34,542 bases of DNA, taken from positions 1 through 34,542 of the forward strand of contig JARBTX010000057.1 of NCBI GenBank assembly GCA_029239975.1, in the 5' to 3' direction. A model generated the notes under the pieces. It had not been told where the DNA came from, searched no databases, and saw nothing but the letters and a program-made list of their open reading frames with translations. The position numbers were made by a program, and so were the translations under genes. Positions within the stretch are counted from its first letter, which is position 1; each line of letters begins with the position of its first letter. Positions 24,232-32,944 of this stretch are shown in pieces. The stretch is from Anaerocolumna sp. (lineage in GTDB: Bacteria > Bacillota > Clostridia > Lachnospirales > Lachnospiraceae).

Positions 24232-25251
24232 TTACCATAAGCTTACTTCAGAATAACGCTTTGCTAATTTATTCGTAATCCAAAGAAGACCAAAGTTTAT
24301 GACTGAACTCATTAAACCAACTGCTGTTGATAGACTAAAACTTGCTTCTCTTAAACCCCTTCGGTAAATATAAGACGCAATAACATCAGCTGTATCGTAG
24401 GTTAATGGGTTGTATAACATAATTATTTTTTCATGGCTAGATGCCATCAATCCACCTACTGCAAAGATGAATAAGATTACAATTGTTGGACTTATTTGCG
24501 GCAATGTAATGTGCCATATTTTTTGTAGTCGACCAGCTCCATCAATCTCAGCAGCTTCATACAAAGCTGGATCGATTGCACTAATTGCAGCTAAGTAAAT
24601 GATACTGTCCCAACCTATATTCTGCCATATTCCAGAAAAGGTATAAATAGGACGGAAAAGTTTTGCTGAGCCTAGCAGTGAATTAAACTCTCTTCCTGTA
24701 ATAAATTCAACGATTTGAGTGATGACACCTTCATCTGCAGTAAAGATATGTATCATACCACATACAACAACTAAAGATATAAAATGTGGCATGTAGGTAA
24801 TGGTTTGAACTAACTTTTTAAATTTTGCATGGCGAACTTCATTCAATAATAATGCTAAAAAGATTGGTGCTGTAAATCCAAACCCTAGTCCCCAAACATT
24901 TAACATTAATGTATTTTTAATTAATCTTACAAAGTATGGTCCCTGTATAAAATCCACGAAATGTTTAAGTCCCACCCAATTACTTTTTGCGAACCCCAAT
25001 AAAGGCTTAAAGTCTTTAAAAGCAATCATAACTCCCCACATAGGACCATAACAAAAAACTAGGTACCATACGATGACAGGAATGGCCAGCATGTAGGCGA
25101 ACCAATTCTTTTTCATATCTTTTTTTATGATGGATAAAGTACTTATATTATAACAATTTGCTTTATTCCTATTAGTTTTATTCCTATTTATTTTATTTAA
25201 ATTGGACTTAGTAGATATAGAGTTTGCACTATCTTTCTCTCTTTTACGCAT
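24232..25251 (-). CDS. Carbohydrate ABC transporter permease, LplB/YteP type
   Basis: A MalF-like permease of 339 residues. The first 45 residues are an Asn/Lys-rich low-complexity extension with a repeated NRNK pattern, longer than usual for LplB proteins. The core begins at MKKNWFAYMLAIPVIVWYLV and contains FCYGPMWGVMIAFKDFKPLL and the EAA loop ALYEAAEIDGAGRLQKIWHI. AGGAGG precedes the ATG, so the extension is probably translated. It partners the YtcP-type permease 47 bases downstream and the binding protein upstream. No ATPase gene is in the operon, as is usual for this group. Confidence 0.9.
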   Translation of the reverse strand: MRKREKDSANSISTKSNLNKINRNKTNRNKANCYNISTLSIIKKDMKKNWFAYMLAIPVIVWYLVFCYGPMWGVMIAFKDFKPLLGFAKSNWVGLKHFVDFIQGPYFVRLIKNTLMLNVWGLGFGFTAPIFLALLLNEVRHAKFKKLVQTITYMPHFISLVVVCGMIHIFTADEGVITQIVEFITGREFNSLLGSAKLFRPIYTFSGIWQNIGWDSIIYLAAISAIDPALYEAAEIDGAGRLQKIWHITLPQISPTIVILFIFAVGGLMASSHEKIIMLYNPLTYDTADVIASYIYRRGLREASFSLSTAVGLMSSVINFGLLWITNKLAKRYSEVSLW

Positions 25252-25279
25252 AAACTGGCCACCTCCTATTCAACCTAAA

Positions 25280-27082
25280 TTATCTTGCATTATAACGATC
25301 TAATGCCGCTTGGTGAAGACTTATAAATTCATCCATACCCATTTTTTTAGCCTGATCTAAGAATTCATCATATGCGTCAACGGATAATTCACCCATGATA
25401 ATCTTTGCAAAATATTCATTTCTTAAAGTTGATAGTTGTGTACCTAATTCTGCTTCTCGTGAAGCTTCTTCTGATGTGAAAGTAATTGGTGGCATTGCCA
25501 TACTAGTCTCCATATTTTCAGTCCAGTACTTACGAATATCACCAGAATAACTTCCCTTTGCAGTAATAAGTGGATTGGAATTATGTTCATCACGAATATC
25601 TGGGAAACTATGAATTCTGTATTTCCAGATTAAGTTAGACAAAGGTTGACCATCTGGATCATTATACATAAATCCGTCTTCTTTATAATATGGCATACCA
25701 TTTTCATCTACTAGATGGACTGTTCCATATTCTCCAAAGTTATATAGTTCCCATCCTTTTTTTGTAAAAGCAAAATCAAGCCATGCTAACGCTGCTTCTA
25801 CATTATCGCATTGTGTTGTAATTGCAGCATCTGTTCCTGTTCTCTTAAAGTTAAGATAGGTTGTTGCTGATTTATCACCAGCATTTAAAATAGGATTAAG
25901 CGCTGCAACAAAATCTATGTTATTGTCTGTCTTCCAATATCCCCACATGGTATCTGGCGAATCCATCATAACTGCACAATCATCTGAAACTGCTTCTGCC
26001 ATTCTTTGATTAAAGTCAGCAGTTGCCCAATCACGATTTAATAATCCTTCTGAATTCCATTGCTGCATTGTTTTTAAATACTCTTTTGCTGCTGGACTAG
26101 CTGGACCCCAGGCTGCTTTTCCGTTGCCATCTTTAAATACCCAATCCCATACTCCATATGCTCCATTGATAATACCTGTAAAAATCTGACCATAGGTAGA
26201 ACCATAATTAAGAGGCTCATCATATCCAACTTCTTTACATTTAGTTAGGAAAGTATGCCATTCATCAATTGTATTTGGTACTGGTAATCCTGTTTTATCT
26301 AATGCTTCTTGTTTGATTAACATACCAAACCAGGTCCATTCCGAATATGGAGCAAGACCATAAAATGCAATTAATCTTCCAGTATCCGTTACCGTTGTTT
26401 TTCTTCTCATTTCATCGGAATTACGCCATGCTGAATAATTTGGAGCATTTTTTTCAAGTAGGTCTGTTAATTCTATGTAAGCTCCGTCATTTACACCAGC
26501 TTCAATACCACCTGGATATCTTCCTGCTTCAATTATGATATCTGGTAATTCTCCTGAAGCCATCATTAGAGTAAAAGCATCTGCTTCTTGGCCTAATGGT
26601 GGTGTAATAACATTTACTTTAATTCCTGTTAATTCTTCTATCTTCTTAAATACATAATGTTGATTCATATCTGGCACAACAGAAGCTAATATGGAGTTAG
26701 AAGGCATCCATACATCCAATGTGACTTTTTCTTTCAACGGATACGCAGAATAATCATTTGGAATTACTTCACTATATACATCCCCTAAATAAGTATCATT
26801 TAAGGTGTTATTTACAATATTCTTTTGATCATCCGTAGGATTTACGTTACCCCTAATCTCTGAACTTACATTTTGTACCGTATTTTCTGTATTACTTGCA
26901 TCGCTATTCGCATCATCTGTTTTATCTGTATCCGATTGTTTTGTACTATCTGCTGACGTTTCAACAGCAGATTTATCACCATTTTCACTAGTATCTTTGT
27001 TTTTACATGCTGTTAGTGTAGTAATAATTAAAACCAATATTAAAAATATACTAATTGTTCGTTTTGCAAATATATTTTTCAT
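25280..27082 (-). CDS. Oligosaccharide-binding lipoprotein, YtcQ/LplA type
   Basis: An extracellular solute-binding protein of 600 residues. It has a lipoprotein signal with lipobox LTAC (Cys26) and a Ser/Thr/Asp/Asn linker (about 27-75). The binding-protein fold that follows includes VTLDVWMPSNSILASVVPDM and GELPDIIIEAGRYPGGIEAG. Its length and style fit the family-1 lipoproteins that accept long plant oligosaccharides. The ATG at 27082 follows GGAGGG; two codons earlier there is only GTG. It is encoded between the ArsR-type regulator and the two permeases. The bound sugar is unknown, but the GH43 and GH2 genes suggest an arabinose-, xylose- or galactose-containing oligomer. Confidence 0.92.
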   Translation of the reverse strand: MKNIFAKRTISIFLILVLIITTLTACKNKDTSENGDKSAVETSADSTKQSDTDKTDDANSDASNTENTVQNVSSEIRGNVNPTDDQKNIVNNTLNDTYLGDVYSEVIPNDYSAYPLKEKVTLDVWMPSNSILASVVPDMNQHYVFKKIEELTGIKVNVITPPLGQEADAFTLMMASGELPDIIIEAGRYPGGIEAGVNDGAYIELTDLLEKNAPNYSAWRNSDEMRRKTTVTDTGRLIAFYGLAPYSEWTWFGMLIKQEALDKTGLPVPNTIDEWHTFLTKCKEVGYDEPLNYGSTYGQIFTGIINGAYGVWDWVFKDGNGKAAWGPASPAAKEYLKTMQQWNSEGLLNRDWATADFNQRMAEAVSDDCAVMMDSPDTMWGYWKTDNNIDFVAALNPILNAGDKSATTYLNFKRTGTDAAITTQCDNVEAALAWLDFAFTKKGWELYNFGEYGTVHLVDENGMPYYKEDGFMYNDPDGQPLSNLIWKYRIHSFPDIRDEHNSNPLITAKGSYSGDIRKYWTENMETSMAMPPITFTSEEASREAELGTQLSTLRNEYFAKIIMGELSVDAYDEFLDQAKKMGMDEFISLHQAALDRYNAR

Positions 27083-27133
27083 AAACACCCTCCATTACAT
27101 TTTTGGCCGCTTTGGCAAATTTAAATTCTAGTA

Positions 27134-28096
27134 TTATTTTTCTCCTTCGTGGTCAACTACTACATGCATAACAATTCCTTGAGGATAATCCCCAAATTTT
27201 TCACCAAATAAGTTAATACCACCTGCATTCTTTGCGTCCTTTAATACACCAATTTTAAAACTGATGTAATAACCATCGTTTAGCCCAAGAGAGTTCAGTG
27301 TATGCTCCGAGCATTTCACGGAATCATCAAAACAACCAAATGAATTAATGGTTAAGGTTTTTAAGACACCATATTGTGTCATTGTATCACTCCACCATAA
27401 TGGATTTAATTTACCTTTTCTATCCCCATAATCACCTGCTGAAAAAATAGTTGAAACCTTTTTTTCATTAATCCATACCGTAATATCCGAAGGCCAATCA
27501 TTTTGATAGCCTGGAGCTTCAGAACAGATTTCAAATGAAAATGATAACTCTGCCACCTTTGCGTTTTTTAATAAATAGGATGGAAAACGATATTCAATAA
27601 ATCCTGTGTCAAACCATATTAGCTGTGCATCAAATCTTTCATTGGTAAAAAAGCTATATGGTGAATCTTCGATTCCTAAATACGTTTTTTCACTAATAAT
27701 TCCACATCGACCAGAGATATTGCAGTCATAATAATTACCAATGGGCATCTCAAATTGATATGTTTTACGATTCTCAACCCCATTTTTATGTTTAAAAGCA
27801 TTAAAATAAATGTCTTCAAATGCGATACCACATAGTTTTTGCGCACCACGTAAACCTGGTTTCTCTTGTGTTGTTATTAATTTTGCTTCTTCTAATACTT
27901 TGATATGTAATGCTGCTGATGATAGTGGAATACTAAATATATTAGCGATTTCACTTACATTGGAAGCTTTCTCTATTAGCAATTTCAAAATATCTAAACG
28001 TATCTCTGATGATAATGCTTTTCCTATTAAAGCGGTTCCGGCAGTATCATTTAAGTCTAATAAAATCCTTTTTTTCATTGTTCTCATGATTTTCAT
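27134..28096 (-). CDS. ArsR-fold transcriptional regulator of the carbohydrate locus
   Basis: A 320-residue regulator. Residues about 25-80 form an ArsR-type winged helix (SSEIRLDILKLLIEKASNVS, then IFSIPLSSAALHIKVLEEAK). The C-terminal about 200 residues look like a beta-rich domain (DAQLIWFDTGFIEYRFPSYL; DWPSDITVWINEKKVSTIFS) that probably senses a sugar. It lacks the metal-binding cysteines of ArsR/SmtB sensors. GGGAGGTGA precedes the ATG at short distance, and the ATG at 28087 is an alternative. It heads the operon with the ABC importer and is divergent from GH43. A palindrome lies in its promoter spacer, suggesting autorepression. Confidence 0.82.
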   Translation of the reverse strand: MKIMRTMKKRILLDLNDTAGTALIGKALSSEIRLDILKLLIEKASNVSEIANIFSIPLSSAALHIKVLEEAKLITTQEKPGLRGAQKLCGIAFEDIYFNAFKHKNGVENRKTYQFEMPIGNYYDCNISGRCGIISEKTYLGIEDSPYSFFTNERFDAQLIWFDTGFIEYRFPSYLLKNAKVAELSFSFEICSEAPGYQNDWPSDITVWINEKKVSTIFSAGDYGDRKGKLNPLWWSDTMTQYGVLKTLTINSFGCFDDSVKCSEHTLNSLGLNDGYYISFKIGVLKDAKNAGGINLFGEKFGDYPQGIVMHVVVDHEGEK

Positions 28097-28188
28097 TCAC
28101 CTCCCGTCTTCTTTGTTATCTTGCGTGTCACTTTACTTCAAAAATTATGTAGGAAATGGTTTGATATATATTTGCTCTTCGTAGCTTC

Positions 28189-28218
28189 ATATTACCATTT
28201 CCAATATATGGAAGTCAA
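28189..28218 (-). promoter_or_regulatory. Promoter of the regulator-ABC operon with operator in the spacer
   Basis: Minus-strand TTGACT (28213-28218) and TAATAT (28189-28194) are 18 bases apart. The dyad TTCCATATATTGGAA (28213-28199) occupies the spacer almost exactly, so a bound repressor would block polymerase. Confidence 0.65.
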
Positions 28219-28346
28219 TGATTGTTCTATAAAAAATATAGGTTTTTATTTGTGTAATATGCACAACACAATTTTATATTTCAACTTACTAATTGTAATT
28301 ATTTACTCCATTTGGTAATTACTTACAAATAACATTTACAATATAC

Positions 28347-28359
28347 TCCAATATTTGGA
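28347..28359. promoter_or_regulatory. Candidate operator 2 of the carbohydrate locus
   Basis: TCCAATATTTGGA has perfect 5-bp arms (TCCAA/TTGGA) around three bases. It matches the palindromes at 28199 and 28416 in core and spacing. Confidence 0.5.
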
Positions 28360-28415
28360 ATTATCATTTCTTTCAGAAATTATGTTATAAATATTTGCTC
28401 TTCCCACAAATATTT

Positions 28416-28430
28416 TCCAAATGATTTGGA
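28416..28430. promoter_or_regulatory. Candidate operator 3, near the GH43 gene
   Basis: TCCAAAT-G-ATTTGGA is a perfect 7-1-7 palindrome 46 bases before the GH43 start codon. It is the best copy of the repeated dyad in this divergent region. The remaining bases between 28097 and 28476 are AT-rich and contain no gene. Confidence 0.6.
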
Positions 28431-28476
28431 GATTTCTTTTCTTAAACATCCATAATTTATGGAGGATTTATGTAAC

Positions 28477-29928
28477 ATGAAAAAATTATTACTATCTATG
28501 ATAATTTGTTGTATTTGTATCTTTCTAGGAGGTTGTAATAACATGGAACTACTTAATATTATACAAGCCGAAGAGGATCCTAATCTCTATAGTAATCCAT
28601 CCAATGTAAACAATATTGGCGATCCATTTGTTCTAAAAGCAAAGGATGGTTTCTACTATATGTATTGTACTTCTTCTAACAATGGTTATTATTGTTGGAA
28701 GTCAACGGATTTAGTGAATTGGACTGATAAAAAGATGGTTTATATAAAAACCGAAGAATCATGGGCTACTGATTGCTTCTGGGCACCAGAAGTTGTTGAA
28801 CAGGATGGTACCTATTATATGTATCTTACAGCTAAGAACCGTAATGGATCTCTTCGTATTAGTGTTGCTACTTCATCCACACCAGATGGTTTATTTAAGG
28901 ATGCTCTAGATAAACCTTTATTTGATGATGGATATGCAGCAATTGACGCTACTGTATTTACTGATGATGATGGGAAGAAATATTTGTATTATGCAAGAGA
29001 TTGTTCTGAGAATATACAGAACGGAATACGTAAGAGTGAAATTTATGGAGTTCAATTAAATGACGATATGATATCTGTTAATGGAGAACCCGTTCTTCTT
29101 ACTACCCCAACACAGCTTTGGGAAAAAGGATCCGCCGATACCTACTGGAATGAAGGTCCAGCAATGATAAAGCATAACAATACATATTATTTAACTTATT
29201 CAGCTAATTTTTTTGCTTCGCCAACTTATTCTGTAGGTTACGCTACAAGTGATTCACCTTTAGGAACATTTACAAAGTCAAAGGATAATCCTATTTTAAC
29301 CGCTGGCACTTATAAGAATATATCTGGACCTGGGCATCATAGTTTTACCACTGGGTTAGATGGCAGCGAATTATTTATGGTTTATCATACTCACACTTTT
29401 CCGGGAGTTGGTGGTGGTAATAGACAAGTAAATATAGACCGAGTAATATTTACGGAGTCTGGTGAGATGTATGTAGATGGACCTACAATTTCATACCAAC
29501 CAAAACCGTTCTCATCAACGCTCTTAAATGTAGCCAAAACAAGCCAAGTGACAGTGAATGGAGACCCAACCGCTCTGTTAACAGATGGAATCTTTACAAT
29601 CCATAAAAAAAATCATCCTTATGACTTAGTAAGTGAATTAAATGAAAATGGTCAAGTAGAGATATTAATAGACTTGCTAGATATAAGGAATATATCGACG
29701 ATTTTGGTTTACCGTGGAGTAGATGTTGAGAATGATTTTACATCATTTGATTTGATAATTGATAATAAACATAAATACGAAGGTTGCATTCTCCCTGAAG
29801 ATATGGAAAAGCGCGCCGCTATACTAAGTTTTTCGCCAACTGAAGCTAGAAAGATAAAACTAGTTTTAAAACCAAAAGAAAATAAAGATAAAATTTCAAT
29901 ATCTGAGATTATCATTTTGGGAAAATAG
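28477..29928 (+). CDS. GH43 family glycoside hydrolase, lipoprotein
   Basis: An exported arabinosidase/xylosidase-type enzyme of 483 residues. The signal peptide ends in lipobox LGGC (Cys20), so it is anchored outside the cell. The five-bladed propeller carries the GH43 triad: base Asp49 (NNIGDPFVLK), Asp157 (AIDATVF) and acid Glu226 (WNEGPAMI). GPGHHSF supplies the conserved His. A C-terminal beta-sandwich (about 355-483) looks like a carbohydrate-binding discoidin-type module. The start at 28477 leads directly into the signal peptide; GGAGG lies 11 bases upstream. It is divergent from the ABC operon and probably releases sugars for that importer. The linkage cleaved is unknown. Confidence 0.92.
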   Translation: MKKLLLSMIICCICIFLGGCNNMELLNIIQAEEDPNLYSNPSNVNNIGDPFVLKAKDGFYYMYCTSSNNGYYCWKSTDLVNWTDKKMVYIKTEESWATDCFWAPEVVEQDGTYYMYLTAKNRNGSLRISVATSSTPDGLFKDALDKPLFDDGYAAIDATVFTDDDGKKYLYYARDCSENIQNGIRKSEIYGVQLNDDMISVNGEPVLLTTPTQLWEKGSADTYWNEGPAMIKHNNTYYLTYSANFFASPTYSVGYATSDSPLGTFTKSKDNPILTAGTYKNISGPGHHSFTTGLDGSELFMVYHTHTFPGVGGGNRQVNIDRVIFTESGEMYVDGPTISYQPKPFSSTLLNVAKTSQVTVNGDPTALLTDGIFTIHKKNHPYDLVSELNENGQVEILIDLLDIRNISTILVYRGVDVENDFTSFDLIIDNKHKYEGCILPEDMEKRAAILSFSPTEARKIKLVLKPKENKDKISISEIIILGK

Positions 29929-30115
29929 AATAATGCTTCATTCATAAAGTACACACAGATTTATACATAGATTACACATATATTTAATGAACCGATTTTA
30001 ACTTTAAGGAACCTAGTATTATTTTAACAAATTTTATATATTAATAATAAAATTCAGAATAGAAACCACTGTAATGAATCCTATATGTTTAGGATAAATT
30101 ACTAAGGAGGCATAT

Positions 30116-31921
30116 ATGTTACGAACAGAATATCCACGTCCACAATTTGAAAGAAAAGAATGGCTAAATTTAAATGGTGCTTGGTCTTTCGAATTTGATG
30201 ATGATAACAAGGCATTAAAAGATCATTGGGAAAAGAGAAATTATGTTTTATCTAAAACGATACAAGTCCCCTTTTGCTTTGAAAGTACGCTAAGTGGTAT
30301 CCATGATACATCTATACATAATCGATGTTTTTATAAAAGAGAATTCCAAATTCCAAAGGATTGGTTAGATAAAACAATTCTGCTAAACTTTGGAGCTGTT
30401 GATTACTACTGCAAAATATTTGTGAACGAGCATATGTGTTTTGAACACACTGGTGGCTCTGTGGGATTTTCTGTTGATATTACAAACTATCTGGATAAAT
30501 TATCGGAAAATCAATTATTAGCTGTATATGTTGAAGACCCTGCAACCGATGAGAGTATTCCACGAGGCAAGCAATTTTGGCAGGAAAAAAGTGAACGTAT
30601 CTGGTATACACGCACTTCAGGAATATGGCAAACGGTCTGGTTAGAACCCGTTGCCCCGTATCATATATCAAGGATTAAATTAACTCCCGATATTGATTGT
30701 GGTGAAATTCATATAGAAACGGAATTACAGGATTTTTACCATAATTCTTATTTAGAAATAACCATACAATATGAGAGTGAAATTATATGTCATGATCAAT
30801 ATAGTGTTTCAAGTAATAGCGTATTCAAACGCTCCATCAATATCTATGGTGATAAAATTTTTCATACGGGGGCACATGGTGGAAAAAGAAATTGGACTCC
30901 CGAAAATCCTGTTTTATATGATATTTCTTTAAAACTAAAGATAGGTGATCGTGTATGTGATGAAATAATAAGTTACTTTGGAATGCGTAAAATTCATACT
31001 GAAAACGGTATGACTTACTTAAATAATCACCCTTATTATTTTAAACTCGTATTAGATCAAGGTTATTGGCCAGATGGTATACTCACAGCTCCAGACGATA
31101 GCGCTTTTCAATACGATATCAAAGTTATGAAAGAAATGGGCTTTAATGGATGTCGTAAACATCAAAAAGTAGAAGATCCTAGGTTCTTATATTGGGCTGA
31201 TAAGTTAGGATTCTTAGTCTGGGGTGAAGCTCCTGCTGCATGTATTTATACAGATAACACCGCAATAAATTATATAAATGAATGGAATGAAATCATAAAA
31301 CGAGATTATAATCATCCGTGTTTAGTAGCCTGGGTACCATTTAATGAAAGCTGGGCTATACCCAATATAAAGAGTAATATAACCGAACAAAGTCATACGC
31401 TATCCTTATACTATTTTATCAAAAGTTTAGACCAAACCAGATTGGTTATAAATAATGATGGTTGGGAAATGACCAAAACAGACATATGTGCAATCCATAA
31501 CTATACTCATGGAAATGAAAGTGAAACACAAAAGCGAGATTACTTTAAACGTTTTTTGTCAGAGAAAAATATCCTACTTTCCTCCTATTCCGCTGGAAAA
31601 AATATATTTGCGGATGGATTTCACTACGAAGGTCAACCAATTATTATAACTGAATGTGGTGGTATCAATTATAAATCTGAATTAGAAAGTAGTTGGGGTT
31701 ACTCAAGTGCTTTAAGTGAAGAAGAATTTTGTTCGCAATACCGCTATGTAATTGAAAATATTCTAAAGTCTGAATTAATATTTGGATATTGTTATACACA
31801 ATTAAGTGATGTAGAACAAGAAACCAATGGGCTTCTTACCTTTGATCGTAAGATAAAATGTAAACCTGCTCTAATCAAGGAAATTAATGAAATGTTTCAT
31901 CCGAATGTTACTTTACTATGA
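30116..31921 (+). CDS. GH2 family glycoside hydrolase, cytoplasmic
   Basis: A 601-residue enzyme with GH2 architecture: an N-terminal sugar-binding jelly roll (about 1-180, beginning EYPRPQFERKEWLNLNGAWS), an immunoglobulin-like domain (about 180-295) and a TIM barrel (about 296-601). The acid/base is Glu411 in PFNESW and the nucleophile is Glu513 in ITECGG. There is no signal peptide, so it acts on imported oligosaccharides. GH2 includes beta-galactosidases, glucuronidases, mannosidases and arabinosidases, and this compact form cannot be assigned to a specific sugar. AAGGAGG precedes the ATG. It follows GH43 by 187 bases with no clear terminator between, so the two may be co-transcribed. Confidence 0.93.
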   Translation: MLRTEYPRPQFERKEWLNLNGAWSFEFDDDNKALKDHWEKRNYVLSKTIQVPFCFESTLSGIHDTSIHNRCFYKREFQIPKDWLDKTILLNFGAVDYYCKIFVNEHMCFEHTGGSVGFSVDITNYLDKLSENQLLAVYVEDPATDESIPRGKQFWQEKSERIWYTRTSGIWQTVWLEPVAPYHISRIKLTPDIDCGEIHIETELQDFYHNSYLEITIQYESEIICHDQYSVSSNSVFKRSINIYGDKIFHTGAHGGKRNWTPENPVLYDISLKLKIGDRVCDEIISYFGMRKIHTENGMTYLNNHPYYFKLVLDQGYWPDGILTAPDDSAFQYDIKVMKEMGFNGCRKHQKVEDPRFLYWADKLGFLVWGEAPAACIYTDNTAINYINEWNEIIKRDYNHPCLVAWVPFNESWAIPNIKSNITEQSHTLSLYYFIKSLDQTRLVINNDGWEMTKTDICAIHNYTHGNESETQKRDYFKRFLSEKNILLSSYSAGKNIFADGFHYEGQPIIITECGGINYKSELESSWGYSSALSEEEFCSQYRYVIENILKSELIFGYCYTQLSDVEQETNGLLTFDRKIKCKPALIKEINEMFHPNVTLL

Positions 31922-32068
31922 AGTAATAGATTATAAAGTTAACTTGTTTTATTTAAAGATAATTATTTAATGGACTAGAACAACATAAGTTGACGTTATT
32001 ACTAATTTGATTCATTTATAACATTGTAGCGTTTATTCATCAAATATAAAGTTTATACCCAAAATATC

Positions 32069-32108
32069 GAATGACCAGGTATTTCATAAAAATGATACCT
32101 GGTCATTC
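32069..32108. other. Perfect 14-bp hairpin in the 31922-32285 intergenic region
   Basis: GAATGACCAGGTAT (32069-32082) and ATACCTGGTCATTC (32095-32108) are exact inverted copies around 12 bases. No U tract follows, so it is not a textbook terminator. It lies 147 bases after GH2 and 178 bases before the ECF S component. It could terminate the GH genes, be an operator or regulate the transporter. The rest of the interval is AT-rich with no gene seen. Confidence 0.5.
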
Positions 32109-32285
32109 ACCGTTTGGTCACAGAAGATTCATACTTTATGTAAACAATGTTTCGTTTTATTAACTGGCACTGTTATTTTTATTGTTTCTGGTACTTATAA
32201 TCATACCAAACATGGTATATATTACTTTTAATATCTGCAATGATTATTTATGATGACAATAATGAGATAGAAAGAGGAATGAATT

Positions 32286-32828
32286 ATGAAAAGTAACAGA
32301 ACGCTTAAAATTGTACTAACAGCATTAATGGCAGCCATGACTTGTATTGCTACAATGGTTATTAAAGTTCCATCACCTACAGGGGGATACATCCATCTTG
32401 GCGATGGCCTTGTATTATTATCCGGTATCATTCTTGGTCCAATTTATGGTGGATTAGCTGCAGGCATTGGTTCCATGTTTGCTGACATTTTCTCGGGTTA
32501 CGTTGGATTCGCTGCTGCAACACTAATAATAAAGGCTCTTGCTGCAATTATTGGTAGCATTGTATATCATTTATTTATCAAGCTCTTTCATAATACAATT
32601 CAAAAATTAATCGCACTCGTTCTAGCTGGTATCTGTGGTGGTTTCATCGTAACAAGTGGATATTTCATCTTTGAAGGATTCATAATGGGGTTAGGAATTG
32701 GCACCGCTTTATCTGGAATACCTTTTAATATTATACAGAACGTATTTGGAATTATTGTATCGATTGTATTGATGCCCGTATTAGGTAAGGTGCCGGTTGT
32801 GAAGGAAATGATGGAGAAAGTGGCGTAA
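32286..32828 (+). CDS. ECF transporter S component, substrate unknown
   Basis: A 180-residue hydrophobic protein with about six helices, the substrate-binding S subunit of a vitamin-type ECF importer. Family marks are LTALMAAMTCIATMVIKVPS, then GGYIHLGDGLVLLSGIILGP with the usual GxxHLGD motif. A shared EcfAT module must be encoded elsewhere, since the nearby NikQO serves NikMN. No TPP, cobalamin or FMN riboswitch was seen upstream, so the vitamin is not identified. AGAGGAATGA precedes the ATG. It is followed by two hairpins. Confidence 0.9.
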   Translation: MKSNRTLKIVLTALMAAMTCIATMVIKVPSPTGGYIHLGDGLVLLSGIILGPIYGGLAAGIGSMFADIFSGYVGFAAATLIIKALAAIIGSIVYHLFIKLFHNTIQKLIALVLAGICGGFIVTSGYFIFEGFIMGLGIGTALSGIPFNIIQNVFGIIVSIVLMPVLGKVPVVKEMMEKVA

Positions 32829-32860
32829 AATGAAAACTTGATACAAGGACTCAAAATATT

Positions 32861-32884
32861 AAAAGCCACATGATTGTGGCTTTT
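32861..32884 (+). terminator. Terminator of the ECF S component gene
   Basis: AAAAGCCACA (32861-32870) and TGTGGCTTTT (32875-32884) form a perfect 10-bp stem with a 4-base loop ending in four T. Confidence 0.85.
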
Positions 32885-32887
32885 ATG

Positions 32888-32937
32888 TGCCCCCATAAGT
32901 TAGACCTAAAATCTAACTTATGGGGCAGTTCATTTTT
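32888..32937 (+). terminator. Second tandem hairpin terminator
   Basis: TGCCCCCATAAGTTAGA (32888-32904) pairs with TCTAACTTATGGGGCA (32912-32927) with one bulged C, then GTTCATTTTTT follows. It backs up the first terminator. It also lies just after the minus-strand gene stop at 32945, so it may insulate both convergent genes. Confidence 0.8.
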
Positions 32938-32944
32938 TATAATT

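Noticed and set aside
27810..28184. 124-codon plus-strand frame opposite the start of the ArsR-fold regulator
   Set aside because: It overlaps a gene with clear winged-helix sequence and has no initiation signals.
32286..32828. ECF S component as a thiamine or HMP transporter
   Set aside because: No TPP riboswitch precedes it and the sequence does not let me assign a vitamin; it is left unassigned.
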